NCBI GenBank assembly: GCA_017407725.1
Contig: JAFQWB010000011.1
Location: forward strand, 1 to 25,813
Length of the DNA stretch: 25,813 bases
Source: Clostridia bacterium
GTDB taxonomy: Bacteria > Bacillota_A > Clostridia > Oscillospirales > CAG-272
Direction of reading: 5' to 3'
Of the stretch, positions 1-8,416 are shown in pieces. A model generated the notes under the pieces. The model searched no databases, had not been told where the DNA came from, and was given only the letters and a program-made list of their open reading frames with translations. Each line of letters starts with the position of its first letter. Within the stretch, counting starts at the first letter, position 1. The translations under genes and the position numbers were made by a program.

Positions 1-989
1 CCCTTCTGAATACATCCGAGCGACTTTTCTTCAAGTGTTGTGATTCCGCCTTCCTTGTTTCCGGGAGAGGGATTTTCGTATATAGGCTCGCCGTAGCTTC
101 TGAAATAGTCCTTGAAATCGTTTATGAGTTTTACAGTTTTGTCAAATATATCAGGACTTTCGCATCTGTTCATAAGAAGATGCTCTGCGCCGAACATTTC
201 GGGAACCTCGGTAAGAATGGCAGAGCCGCCCTTTGAAACAACAATATCGCTTATTCTTCCTACAAGGGGATTTGCGGTGATTCCACTGTATCCATCGCTT
301 CCGCCGCATTTAAGACCTATTCTGAGCTTTGAGATGTCGAATTTTTCGCGCTTAAAGGTAGATGCATATTCTTTAAGCTCGTTTATAAGACGAATGCCTT
401 CCTCTATTTCGTCCTCACAGTCCTGAGTATTAAGGAACTTGACACGTTTTTCGTCATAGTCGCCGAGAATCTTCTTGAATTCGCCAATATTGTTGTTCTC
501 ACATCCGAGACCGAGAACAAGAACTCCTGCGGCGTTGGGGTGATTGACCATAGCGGCAAGAATTTTCTGTGTTACCGAAAGATCGTCGCCAAGCTGTGAG
601 CATCCGCAGGGATGAGGGAATGAGAGTGCGCCCGTCAAGGCAGAAAGTCTTTCCGATACCTTGTTTACGCAAACTACGGTGTTAACTATCCATATATCGT
701 TTCTTATACCGATATCACCGTTTTCGCGTCTGTATCCCATGAAGTAAAGATCGCCGTCATATATCTCGGGATCCTTGAAATCGGGCTCATACTTATAGTC
801 GATATTATCCGAAAGAAGGGTTTTCATGTTGTGAGTGTGAACCTTCGCATCCTTTTCGATATCGTCCACGGCAAGACCGACGCATTCACCGTATTTGATG
901 ATCTTTTCGCCCTTTTTTATATCGTTAAGAGCATATTTGTGTCCGTTTTCAAGATTTATGTAAACGTTATCGTTCTTATGTATTAACAT
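1..989 (-). CDS. uxaA: Altronate dehydratase, partial (3' end outside window)
   Basis: Catalyses D-altronate to 2-keto-3-deoxygluconate plus water in galacturonate breakdown; a cytoplasmic metal-dependent enzyme of the UxaA/GarD family. The visible part is about 329 residues of a family usually near 490-500, because the gene runs off the left edge. Residues 1 to about 75 look like the small SAF domain (HTHN near 51-54). The large domain follows, with family-typical cysteine motifs: CGCSQLGDD near 128, GLGCENNN near 160 and GLKCGGSDGYSG near 227. The ATG at 989-987 lies inside the end of uxaB (14-bp overlap) and is preceded by AGAGG, so the two genes are probably translationally coupled. GarD (galactarate dehydratase) is the alternative, but the uxaB neighbour favours UxaA. 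Confidence 0.93.
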   Translation of the reverse strand, partial: MLIHKNDNVYINLENGHKYALNDIKKGEKIIKYGECVGLAVDDIEKDAKVHTHNMKTLLSDNIDYKYEPDFKDPEIYDGDLYFMGYRRENGDIGIRNDIWIVNTVVCVNKVSERLSALTGALSFPHPCGCSQLGDDLSVTQKILAAMVNHPNAAGVLVLGLGCENNNIGEFKKILGDYDEKRVKFLNTQDCEDEIEEGIRLINELKEYASTFKREKFDISKLRIGLKCGGSDGYSGITANPLVGRISDIVVSKGGSAILTEVPEMFGAEHLLMNRCESPDIFDKTVKLINDFKDYFRSYGEPIYENPSPGNKEGGITTLEEKSLGCIQK

Positions 990-2265
990 TGTTTTCAACC
1001 TCTTCTGTAAGGAATGAAATATCCGCATCCCAAAGAGTCTTATTTGAAAGTATCTCTCTTACCGAGTGATTCTTTATAAATTCAATAACCGAAGCATCGT
1101 CATTTGCCATATCCTTTTTGTAAAGCTCGATAAGCTTTGCAAGAGAGAATACGAGAGAGGAGGGAGTTTTTCCAAAGCGTTTTACGTATTCAAGTAAGGA
1201 GGGAAGAACTCTTACTTTGAATTTGCTTACCGAATTGAGAGAGATGGATGCCCAGTAGTGCTTTATATAGGGATTCTCGAATCTTTCAAAAACGCTCTTT
1301 GCATAGTCGATAAGCTCGTTTTCGGGAAGGTCGAGAGTGGGTATTATCTCTTCGAATACGCATTTTTCAAGATGCGCTCTGAGAGTCTTGTCCTCGGTTG
1401 CCTCCTTAACGGTTGCAATGCCCGATAAGAGAGCATATGCAACGGTGGAGGTGTGAGCTCCGTTTAAGATCCTTACCTTTCTCGTTCGGTACATTTCAAG
1501 CTTGTCCTTAGTAACTATTACGTTAAGACCTGCTTTGGAGAAGGGGATTTCCTTTTCAATATCGATATCGCTCTCGATAACCCAGAGATGGAAAAACTCA
1601 GATGTGTTGAGCATCTTGTCCTCGTATCCGAGGTCAATAGATTCATCCTTGGGGTAACCCGTGTTTATTCTGTCGACAAGAGTGTTGCAGAAGTGGTTTT
1701 TCTTTTCAACAAACGAAACAAATTCATCGCCGAGCGACCAGAGATCCGCATAGTGAAGAACCGCCTTCTTGAGATTGTCTCCGTTTCTGTCGATAAGCTC
1801 GCAGGGAAGAATAATAAATCCGTCAAGACCGAGAGTGAATCTCTTGTAAAGAAGCTGTGTAAGCTTGGCAGGGAATGTCTTTGCAGGGGCAGAATCAAGT
1901 CTGTCCTCGTTATCAAAGGCTATTCCCGATTCGGTGGTGTTTGAGATTATGAATCTGAAATCCTTTCCTTCTGCAAGAGCGAGATATTCGTCATAGCTAT
2001 CGTATGGCTTTACACATCTTGAAATGCAGTCGATAACACTCTTTTCATAGCCTTCCTTACCTCTTACAAGATGGGTGTAAACACAGTTCTGCTCGGTTAA
2101 AAGGTCGCACATACCGTTTGCAATAGGCTGAACAACAACTACCGATGAATTGAAATCTGTTTTTTCGTTAAGTATATTTATCATCCAGTCGGCAAATCCG
2201 CGAAGAAATCCTCCTTCACCGAACTGAATTATTCTTTCGGGACGCAGTGTTTTGGAAAAGCTCAT
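976..2265 (-). CDS. uxaB: Tagaturonate reductase (altronate oxidoreductase)
   Basis: Reduces D-tagaturonate to D-altronate with NADH, the step before UxaA in the isomerase pathway for galacturonate. It belongs to the polyol-specific long-chain dehydrogenase (mannitol dehydrogenase) family. The N-terminal nucleotide-binding loop is IIQFGEGGFLRGF (residues 12-24). The family catalytic signature K-x4-N-x2-H is seen as KVRILNGAH, giving K263, N268 and H271. At 429 residues it is somewhat shorter than the E. coli enzyme (about 480), which is common in Bacillota homologues. The start is well supported by an AGGAGG site 7 nt upstream. It is first in a minus-strand operon with uxaA and diverges from an AraC-family regulator. 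Fructuronate reductase UxuB is related; UxaA next door supports UxaB. Confidence 0.93.
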   Translation of the reverse strand: MSFSKTLRPERIIQFGEGGFLRGFADWMINILNEKTDFNSSVVVVQPIANGMCDLLTEQNCVYTHLVRGKEGYEKSVIDCISRCVKPYDSYDEYLALAEGKDFRFIISNTTESGIAFDNEDRLDSAPAKTFPAKLTQLLYKRFTLGLDGFIILPCELIDRNGDNLKKAVLHYADLWSLGDEFVSFVEKKNHFCNTLVDRINTGYPKDESIDLGYEDKMLNTSEFFHLWVIESDIDIEKEIPFSKAGLNVIVTKDKLEMYRTRKVRILNGAHTSTVAYALLSGIATVKEATEDKTLRAHLEKCVFEEIIPTLDLPENELIDYAKSVFERFENPYIKHYWASISLNSVSKFKVRVLPSLLEYVKRFGKTPSSLVFSLAKLIELYKKDMANDDASVIEFIKNHSVREILSNKTLWDADISFLTEEVENNVNT

Positions 2266-2300
2266 TGATTTATCCTCCTTTAATTCCTTTGTGTTATTAT

Positions 2301-2309
2301 TTTATATCA
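2301..2309 (-). promoter_or_regulatory. Candidate extended -10 of the uxaBA promoter
   Basis: On the minus strand, TGATATAAA is an extended -10 (TGn plus TATAAA). The position 17 bp upstream reads CAAGGA, which does not resemble TTGACA. Predicted transcription starts near 2294, giving a leader of about 29 nt before the uxaB ATG. A weak -35 is what one expects of a promoter that needs an activator, here plausibly the divergent AraC-family protein. This is an assignment by eye. Confidence 0.45.
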
Positions 2310-2325
2310 AAAAAATGATAAAATC

Positions 2326-2371
2326 CTTGATATACTTGATTAATGAATAAGAAAAACTTGATTTTTTTGAT
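2326..2371. promoter_or_regulatory. Candidate operator: two direct repeats CTTGAT-n4-TTGAT, 31 bp apart
   Basis: CTTGATATACTTGAT (2326-2340) and CTTGATTTTTTTGAT (2357-2371) match at 12 of 15 positions and start 31 bp apart, about three helical turns. Each copy holds two TTGAT units 9 bp apart. The left copy overlaps and extends upstream of the missing -35 position of uxaB. The right copy covers the -35 of the regulator gene. AraC-family proteins bind direct-repeat half-sites, commonly overlapping the -35 of activated genes. The geometry therefore fits activation of uxaBA and autoregulation, but this is inferred only from position and repetition. Confidence 0.5.
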
Positions 2372-2386
2372 ATTATAATGTATAAT
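2358..2386 (+). promoter_or_regulatory. Promoter of the AraC-family regulator gene
   Basis: TTGATT (2358-2363), a 17-bp spacer and TATAAT (2381-2386) form a good SigA promoter. Transcription would start near 2393, at the edge of the ribosome binding site AGGAGGG (2393-2399), so the leader would be very short. A second TATAAT at 2374-2379 has no good -35 at the right distance. Confidence 0.6.
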
Positions 2387-2405
2387 AAAAATAGGAGGGA
2401 TGATA

Positions 2406-3197
2406 ATGGGCGATATTGAAAAATCTCTTTCAGAAGGGTTTTATTACGATAAAAAATCAGACGTATCCGTGTCTGTAAGTACAAGAGAGCATTCACACGA
2501 TAACTATGAGATATATTTTCTTGAAAAAGGCTTTTGCGAGTACGTAATTTCGGGCAGAAAATATCAGCTTAAGAGCGGAGATCTTATATTCGTTATGCAA
2601 AACGCAGATCATTCGACCGATTATAAGAAAAGGCTTTATTCAAGAAGACTTATTAACTTTTCAAAGGATTATATCCCGGCGTCTCTTTTGAGCGATTCGT
2701 TTTCCGAAAGTGCAATATTCAGATGCGAGTCGATCGTAAAAGAGCTTTTAAGAATTTTCGACCTTATAGAAGCGGAGTATCAGAAAAAAGAAATATATTC
2801 CGATAACGTTCTCAAATGTCTTGTTAATATACTTTGCTATACGGTATCGAGAAGCGAAAAAGAGGAGCTTTCGGTTATCAGTGCAGATGCGGTTCGCAGA
2901 GCCGCAGCTTATATTGAAGAGAACTATATGAACGAGGTAACTCTTTCAAAGGCGGCAGAGATATGCGCTATATCGGGCGAGCATCTTTCAAGACTGTTCA
3001 AAAAGGAAATGAATATAGGGTTCAATGAGTATCTGAATCTTGTAAGACTTAAAAAAGCGGAGCAAATGCTTATTAATGAAAAGGGAAAATCGATTTTTGA
3101 AATAGCCTTTTCGTGCGGATTTTCCGACAGTAACTATTTTTCATACAAGTTCAGAAAGCATTACGGTGTCTCTCCGAAAGAAATAAGAAGAAAATAA
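2406..3197 (+). CDS. AraC-family transcriptional regulator, probably of the uxaBA genes
   Basis: A 263-residue DNA-binding regulator. Residues about 25-75 resemble the N-terminal cupin-type sensor domain (EHSHDNYEIYFLEKG at 28-42). Residues about 163-262 are the double helix-turn-helix AraC domain, including the usual second-helix pattern IFEIAFSCGFSDSNYFSYKFRK (230-251) and GVSPKEIRRK at the end. Two ATGs are possible. The one at 2400 touches the ribosome binding site AGGAGGG (2393-2399), whereas 2406 lies 6 to 7 nt beyond it, so 2406 is preferred. It diverges from uxaB, and the shared gap holds paired repeats, so a role in controlling hexuronate use is likely. The ligand (an uronate or aldonate) is inferred from the neighbours alone. 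Confidence 0.88.
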   Translation: MGDIEKSLSEGFYYDKKSDVSVSVSTREHSHDNYEIYFLEKGFCEYVISGRKYQLKSGDLIFVMQNADHSTDYKKRLYSRRLINFSKDYIPASLLSDSFSESAIFRCESIVKELLRIFDLIEAEYQKKEIYSDNVLKCLVNILCYTVSRSEKEELSVISADAVRRAAAYIEENYMNEVTLSKAAEICAISGEHLSRLFKKEMNIGFNEYLNLVRLKKAEQMLINEKGKSIFEIAFSCGFSDSNYFSYKFRKHYGVSPKEIRRK

Positions 3198-3220
3198 AGT
3201 CAGCTATCTTTATGTTATTA

Positions 3221-3249
3221 TTGACAAAAAACACCGTATATGATAAAAT
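3221..3249 (+). promoter_or_regulatory. Near-consensus SigA promoter for the cysteine-synthase gene
   Basis: TTGACA (3221-3226), a 17-bp spacer and TAAAAT (3244-3249) preceded by TGA (extended -10). Start predicted near 3256. No terminator hairpin is seen between the regulator gene (stop at 3197) and this promoter, so some read-through is possible. Confidence 0.8.
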
Positions 3250-3285
3250 GATAGAGATAGTGATCTTTGGTGAAAGGTTTTAGAA

Positions 3286-4212
3286 ATGGTTTGCAATACA
3301 ATTTTGGATGCAATGGGTAATACACCTATAATACGTCTTCAGCATATGACGGGACCCGATGATGCGGAAATACTTGTTAAATTCGAGGGACTTAACGTCG
3401 GAGGCTCTATAAAGACAAGAACAGCTTTTAATATGATACTCGATGCAGAAGAGAGAGGACTTGTGAATTCGGATACCGTGATCGTAGAGCCGACAAGCGG
3501 AAATCAGGGAATAGGACTTGCTCTCGTCGGAGCAGTGCGTGGATATAAGGTAAAAATAATTATGCCCGATTCGGTAAGCGAAGAGAGAAGAAAGCTTGTC
3601 GAGCATTACGGGGCAGAGGTAATACTTGTTCACGACAACGGTAATATAGGCCTTTGTATCGAAGAATGCCTCTCACTTGCACTCCGTATGCGTGATGAAG
3701 ACCCCAAGGTTTTTGTACCTCAGCAGTTTGAAAATCCCGCAAATCCCGAAATTCAGAGAATAAGCACGGGAGCCGAAATACTTGAGCAGGTAGGCGCACC
3801 CATACACGGATTCTGCTCGGGCATAGGAACGGGTGGAACAATAACAGGAATTGGAGAAACGCTTAAGGCGGCAAATCCCGATATGACGATCTGGGCGGTA
3901 GAGCCGGAAAATGCAGCCATACTCTCGGGCGGATCTATCGGAACTCACGTTCAGATGGGTATAGGAGACGGACTTATTCCCGAGATTCTCAATCAAAATA
4001 TATATAATGACGTTTGTATAGTAAAGGACGAGGAGGCGATCAAGACCTCCAAGGATCTTGCATCAAAGGAAGGAATAATGTGCGGTATTTCAAGCGGAAC
4101 AAACGTTGCCGCCGCGCTTCGTATGGCAAAGATTCTCGGTCGCGGAAAAACGGTTGTTACAATTCTTCCCGATACGGCAGAGCGTTATTTCTCAACCCCT
4201 CTTTTTGATTAA
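3286..4212 (+). CDS. cysK: Cysteine synthase family protein (PLP-dependent, O-acetylserine sulfhydrylase type)
   Basis: Fold-type II PLP enzyme, 308 residues, the normal CysK length. The family makes L-cysteine from O-acetylserine and sulfide in the cytoplasm. Visible motifs are the PLP lysine in GGSIKTRTAF (K43), the substrate-binding loop TSGNQG (70-75), the phosphate-binding GTGGT (181-185), the MGIGDGLIPEIL stretch and the C-terminal SSGTN and PDTAERY segments. Several positions differ from classic CysK: SIKTR rather than SVKDR, TSGNQG rather than TSGNTG, and NPEIQ where CysK has a histidine. The reaction is therefore likely but the acceptor or donor could differ (for example a related beta-replacement enzyme). 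The start is backed by GGTGAAAGG upstream. It is a single-gene unit with its own promoter and terminator, and no cysE is adjacent. Confidence 0.85.
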   Translation: MVCNTILDAMGNTPIIRLQHMTGPDDAEILVKFEGLNVGGSIKTRTAFNMILDAEERGLVNSDTVIVEPTSGNQGIGLALVGAVRGYKVKIIMPDSVSEERRKLVEHYGAEVILVHDNGNIGLCIEECLSLALRMRDEDPKVFVPQQFENPANPEIQRISTGAEILEQVGAPIHGFCSGIGTGGTITGIGETLKAANPDMTIWAVEPENAAILSGGSIGTHVQMGIGDGLIPEILNQNIYNDVCIVKDEEAIKTSKDLASKEGIMCGISSGTNVAAALRMAKILGRGKTVVTILPDTAERYFSTPLFD

Positions 4213-4231
4213 TTACTTTTTGATACAAATA

Positions 4232-4269
4232 AAAAACACGGAAAGCATTTTGTTGCTTTCCGTGTTTTT
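4232..4269. terminator. Bidirectional intrinsic terminator between cysK and ftsH
   Basis: Perfect 16-bp inverted repeat (4232-4247 with 4254-4269) around a 6-nt TTTTGT loop, core ACGGAAAGC. It has an A-run on the left arm and a T-run on the right, so it can stop transcription in both directions: cysK on the plus strand and the gdpP-to-ftsH operon on the minus strand. Confidence 0.92.
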
Positions 4270-4285
4270 GTTTTATAAATTTAAG

Positions 4286-6469
4286 TTAGTGGGGAAGATC
4301 CTGATTTGAGTTGTCAGATCCTTCATCGGAATATCTGCTTTTTTCACGGTTTTCACGGTATTCGCGTGCCGCTCTTCTGCGAGCTTCTTCTCTTGCGCGC
4401 TTTTCTTCATCCTCGCTCTGCTGCCTTTCAGCATTTTCGGCAGCGCTCTTTTTCTTCTTTTCGTCAGAGATAGCGATAAGATCCTCTTCTGTAGGATCGC
4501 CGTCCATAACAAGCTTGAACTGCTCAGCATTCATTACCTCATGCTTTAAGAGGTAATCTGCGATAAAGTGAAGCTTTGAAATGTTATCATTAAGGATATT
4601 TATGGCCTTTTCATACGCCTCTGTTATGATAGCGTGAACCTCTTCGTCGATCTTAGCCGCAGTTGCACCCGAGTAGTGAGGATTCGATGAGAAATCTCTG
4701 CCAAGGAATACCTCGCCCGAATCGGAGCTGAAGTTGATAGGACCGAGTGTGTCGCTCATGCCGTATATGCAGATCATCTTGTGAGCTGTGTCGGTTGCGA
4801 CCTTGATATCGTTTGAAGCACCGCCCGAAATATCGCCGAAAATGATCTTTTCAGCAGCTCTTCCGCCAAGGAGCATGCAGATCTCGTCAAGCATTTCCTG
4901 CTTGTATTCGCTGAACTTATCCTCCTGAGGGGGAGTAAGAGTGTAGCCGAGAGCCTTGCCGCTCGGAATAATGGATATCTGATGAACGGGATCAAGCGTT
5001 TCAAGAACGTGAGCAATGATGGCGTGACCGCCCTCGTGATAAGCTGTTCCGCGCTTTTCCTTTTCGCTGAGCTTCCATGATTTTTTCTGTGTTCCTACAA
5101 TTATCTTAGTGGTAGCATCCTCGATGTCATCCATTCCGATAAGCGACTTTCCGCGTCTTGCAGAGAGAAGAGCAGATTCGTTGAGAAGGTTTGCAAGATC
5201 AGCTCCGGTGAAGCCGATAGTCGTTTTTGCAATTACCTCAAGATCAACAGATTTTTCAAAGGGCTTGTTCTTGGCGTGAACCTTGAGTATTTCAAGTCGT
5301 CCGTTAAGGTCGGGACGGTTTACCGTAATCTGTCTGTCAAATCTGCCAGGTCTTAAAAGGGCAGGGTCAAGAATATCAAGACGGTTTGTTGCAGCCATTA
5401 CGATTACGCCTGAGTTGCCCATGAATCCGTCCATTTCAACAAGAAGCTGGTTGAGAGTCTGCTCACGCTCGTCGTGACCGCCGCCGAGACCTGCGCCTCT
5501 GTGGCGTCCTACCGCATCTATTTCATCAATAAAGATAATACTTGCAGAGTGCTTTCTTGCATTCTCAAATAGATCTCTTACTCTTGAAGCACCTACACCA
5601 ACGTAAAGCTCAACGAAATCAGAACCGGAAATTGAGAAGAAGGGAACGCCGGCTTCGCCTGCAACTGCCTTTGCAAGAAGAGTCTTACCTATTCCGGGAG
5701 GTCCTACAAGAAGAACACCGTGAGGTATTCTTGCGCCGAGCTTTGTATACTTTGAGGGATCCTTAAGGAAGTCGACTATTTCCTTGAGCTCTTCCTTTTC
5801 TTCGTCAGCACCTGCAACGTCAGAGAAGAGAACACGGTTCTTGCTGTCGGGAAGAGAAATTCTTGCTCTCGACTTGCCGAATGAGCCAACCTTTCCGCCC
5901 TTGTCGGATGTCTGTCTCATAATGAATACTATAAACCAGATTCCAAATCCCGCAAAAATAACGTAGGGGATAAAGCTTACCCATACGGGAATGTATTTAG
6001 GCTCTGAGAGATTGTAGGAGAGCTTGTCGATGGCATTTTCACCAACGTTTGCATTGGGAAGAGGGAGAGGAGTGTAGTTGGGATTGTCCTTGTTCTTTTC
6101 GTTCTCCTCTTTTACCTTGTTGTTTTCTGCAACCTTGGAGTTGTACTCGTCAACCATGCCGTTGAATTCAACTACTTTGTCGTAACAGTCGGTATAGAAA
6201 AGATTTCTGTCCTGAATCCTGAATTCGATCTTTTTGTTATTTGTGGTAGTTATCACAAGGAAGTTGTTTTCATCAAGCTCAAATGTTTTTACCGTGATTA
6301 CCTCGGTATTTCCGTTAAGATAATAATCGTCAAGATTGTTGAAGAGCTCGATGATATCGGTATATTTGGGATCATTTCCCGAAATACCGCTCATTACAGA
6401 TCCGACAATAATTACAACCACGCAAATGATAACGAGATAAAACAGTATTGTCTTAAAATTACTTTTCAT
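4286..6469 (-). CDS. ftsH: ATP-dependent zinc metalloprotease FtsH
   Basis: Membrane-anchored AAA+ protease that degrades misfolded membrane proteins and short-lived regulators. 727 residues. TM1 spans about 7-28 and TM2 about 159-184, with an extracytoplasmic stretch of about 130 residues between them. Walker A is GPPGIGKT (256-263), Walker B is IIFIDEID (311-318) and the second region of homology is [20 protein letters not shown]. The zinc site is HEGGH (478-482; most homologues have HEAGH), with the downstream [11 protein letters not shown] segment carrying the third ligand region. The last 80 or so residues are highly charged (E/R/K-rich) and probably disordered. It is the last gene of the minus-strand operon, 38 nt after hpt; GAAAGG precedes the ATG. 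Confidence 0.97.
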   Translation of the reverse strand: MKSNFKTILFYLVIICVVVIIVGSVMSGISGNDPKYTDIIELFNNLDDYYLNGNTEVITVKTFELDENNFLVITTTNNKKIEFRIQDRNLFYTDCYDKVVEFNGMVDEYNSKVAENNKVKEENEKNKDNPNYTPLPLPNANVGENAIDKLSYNLSEPKYIPVWVSFIPYVIFAGFGIWFIVFIMRQTSDKGGKVGSFGKSRARISLPDSKNRVLFSDVAGADEEKEELKEIVDFLKDPSKYTKLGARIPHGVLLVGPPGIGKTLLAKAVAGEAGVPFFSISGSDFVELYVGVGASRVRDLFENARKHSASIIFIDEIDAVGRHRGAGLGGGHDEREQTLNQLLVEMDGFMGNSGVIVMAATNRLDILDPALLRPGRFDRQITVNRPDLNGRLEILKVHAKNKPFEKSVDLEVIAKTTIGFTGADLANLLNESALLSARRGKSLIGMDDIEDATTKIIVGTQKKSWKLSEKEKRGTAYHEGGHAIIAHVLETLDPVHQISIIPSGKALGYTLTPPQEDKFSEYKQEMLDEICMLLGGRAAEKIIFGDISGGASNDIKVATDTAHKMICIYGMSDTLGPINFSSDSGEVFLGRDFSSNPHYSGATAAKIDEEVHAIITEAYEKAINILNDNISKLHFIADYLLKHEVMNAEQFKLVMDGDPTEEDLIAISDEKKKKSAAENAERQQSEDEEKRAREEARRRAAREYRENREKSRYSDEGSDNSNQDLPH

Positions 6470-6507
6470 TCGTGTTTGGACCTTTCAAATTGCTAAATAG
6501 TACGTTT

Positions 6508-7071
6508 TTATTTTGTGTATACAGCGGGCTTTAATACACCCACGTAGGGAAGTGCGCGATATTTTTCATCATAGTCAAGACCGTAGCCGACAACAAACTT
6601 GTCTTCGATGACCTCTCCTATATAATTTGCTTCGAATTCGGTTGTACGTCTTGAGGGCTTGTCGAGAAGAGCGGCAACCTTTACACTTCTTGCACCCTTG
6701 AGTCTTAAATATTCGGTAAGATATGACATAGTGCGTCCGCTGTCGATTATGTCCTCAATGATAACGATATCAAGATCCTTTATGTCATTTCTGTTGAGGT
6801 CAAGAAGAATGGTAACGTTACCCGAAGAGCTTGTTCCTGCACCGTATGAGGAAACCTTCATAAAGTCAACCTCAACAGGTCGCTTTATTACCTTCATAAG
6901 ATCGCCCGTAAAGCAGATGGAGCCCTTTAATATGCAAAGGAGAAGGAGCTTTGATTCGGGATCGGGATAGTCGTTGTCGATTTGATCTGCTATTTTCTTT
7001 ACAAGCGTGTCAATTTCTTTGGAAGATATCATAACGTATTCTATATCGTCACTGATGTTGTATTTTGACAT
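6508..7071 (-). CDS. hpt: Hypoxanthine phosphoribosyltransferase
   Basis: Purine salvage enzyme that joins PRPP to hypoxanthine or guanine, giving IMP or GMP. 187 residues, the usual size. The PRPP-binding loop is VIIEDIIDSGRT (103-114); the flexible-loop region is SSYGAGTSSSG (74-84); the base-binding C-terminal part is FVVGYGLDYDEKYRALPYVG (159-178). The start has AAAGGAT upstream, located in the end of tilS, and only 3 nt separate the two genes, indicating coupling. The tilS-hpt-ftsH order is a classic Bacillota arrangement. Confidence 0.96.
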   Translation of the reverse strand: MSKYNISDDIEYVMISSKEIDTLVKKIADQIDNDYPDPESKLLLLCILKGSICFTGDLMKVIKRPVEVDFMKVSSYGAGTSSSGNVTILLDLNRNDIKDLDIVIIEDIIDSGRTMSYLTEYLRLKGARSVKVAALLDKPSRRTTEFEANYIGEVIEDKFVVGYGLDYDEKYRALPYVGVLKPAVYTK

Positions 7072-7074
7072 AAT

Positions 7075-8415
7075 TTAATATCCTTTCAAAAAAAATATTT
7101 TAACTTCGTTGCTTTTGTCTGTATTTTGGGTGCCGGAGTATTTGTCAGAGACCGAATATCCGGGAATCCACACGATCTCGCCGTCTGCGACAACGATAGG
7201 GTAGGATGCGCGTATATCCTTCGGAATCTTCATTTCATTTAATATTTTTTTGACCTTCCGCTTCATTCCTCTGACAAGTATCGTATCGTGTTCTTGTCTC
7301 GGTCTTACGTAAAGGTCCTTGTCGGTGTAGATGACAGCCCCGACGCATCCTTTAGTGCTGTCTGTCTCAGAGGGATTGACAATAATTGATCCCGTGTTGT
7401 ACGGAAGATCTGTTGTTTCACCTTTGAGCCTGATAAGATATTCTTCTTTTGAATCGGGCATCGGCATATCGCTTACAAAAGCGAGCCTTCCTGAGGATAT
7501 AAGCGCGGTGATTCCTCTCGGTAAGGATAATTTTGCCACGTAATCGAATTCTAACACCGAATTCTTTAATAAATCTGTTATTTTGGATATGTGGTAAAAA
7601 GAAACGTCAGAGCCTATTCTGTTTCTGAGTACTCTTCCGAGGATAGGAGCATCAAGAGTCGCAAGAATCTCGCACCTGTTCTCGTTTTCATATTCTGCGG
7701 CGGCTTTTTCAAGATACTCCGAATCCTTTCGCATAAGATAGGAAAGGCGTGATGCCGCTGACTCCACCTCGGGATTGATCTCCTTCAGGACGGGAACGAT
7801 AAGCGATCTTATCTTGTTTCTTGTATAATCGGTATCCGAATTGGTCGAATCGATCCTGAAGTCATACCCCATAAGAGAAGCGTAGCTTCTAATCTCTTCT
7901 CCCGATACCTCGATAAGCGGTCTTATTATAAAATCGCGTGTCGGCGGAATTCCCATTGCACCGCGCACAGAGCTTCCTCTTGCAATATTGATAAGCATTG
8001 TTTCAAGATTGTCGCTCGAAGAATGCGCAAGAGCAATGTAGCTTGCCGAAAGAGCCTCTCGCTCAGCATAAAGGGCAGAGTAGCGTTCATCACGCGCTGT
8101 CTCCTCAAGGCCCTTTTTTTCTTTTTCGGCAATCGAGGGAATATCAATTCTGACCGATCTTATTGGAATTCCCATTTGCTCGCAAAGCTTTTCGCAAAAG
8201 CTCTGATCACCGTTTGCTTCCTCTCCTCTTATCAAATGATTCACGTGAAGAGCATAGATGGGAATATCCCTCTCCTTGCAGAACGAATCAAGAAGATGAA
8301 GAAGCACAACCGAATCGGCACCGCCGGAAAGACCGACAATAACACCGTTTCTTTCGACTATATATTCATTTGCAAATGCAAAGAATTTTTTCTCAATATC
8401 GTAGCGTAAAAGCAT
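7075..8415 (-). CDS. tilS: tRNA(Ile)-lysidine synthase
   Basis: Uses ATP and lysine to convert the wobble C34 of tRNA-Ile(CAU) to lysidine, which makes the tRNA read AUA; essential in bacteria. The PP-loop ATP pyrophosphatase motif is GLSGGADS (28-35), followed by YALHVNHLIRGEEANGD and the substrate segment LAHSSSDNLETMLINIARGS, where classic TilS has HHxDDQxET. A C-terminal domain includes RVRGMKRKVKKILNEMKIP-type sequence. The open frame extends 33 codons further upstream, but the ATG at 8415-8413 is chosen: it has GGAAGG in front, sits 1 nt after the dnaB stop, and gives a protein of 446 residues that starts like the family. Confidence 0.93.
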   Translation of the reverse strand: MLLRYDIEKKFFAFANEYIVERNGVIVGLSGGADSVVLLHLLDSFCKERDIPIYALHVNHLIRGEEANGDQSFCEKLCEQMGIPIRSVRIDIPSIAEKEKKGLEETARDERYSALYAEREALSASYIALAHSSSDNLETMLINIARGSSVRGAMGIPPTRDFIIRPLIEVSGEEIRSYASLMGYDFRIDSTNSDTDYTRNKIRSLIVPVLKEINPEVESAASRLSYLMRKDSEYLEKAAAEYENENRCEILATLDAPILGRVLRNRIGSDVSFYHISKITDLLKNSVLEFDYVAKLSLPRGITALISSGRLAFVSDMPMPDSKEEYLIRLKGETTDLPYNTGSIIVNPSETDSTKGCVGAVIYTDKDLYVRPRQEHDTILVRGMKRKVKKILNEMKIPKDIRASYPIVVADGEIVWIPGYSVSDKYSGTQNTDKSNEVKIFFLKGY

Positions 8416-8416
8416 A

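Noticed and set aside
2400..2405. ATG at 2400 as the start of the AraC-family gene
   Set aside because: It directly abuts the ribosome binding site; the ATG at 2406 has normal spacing.
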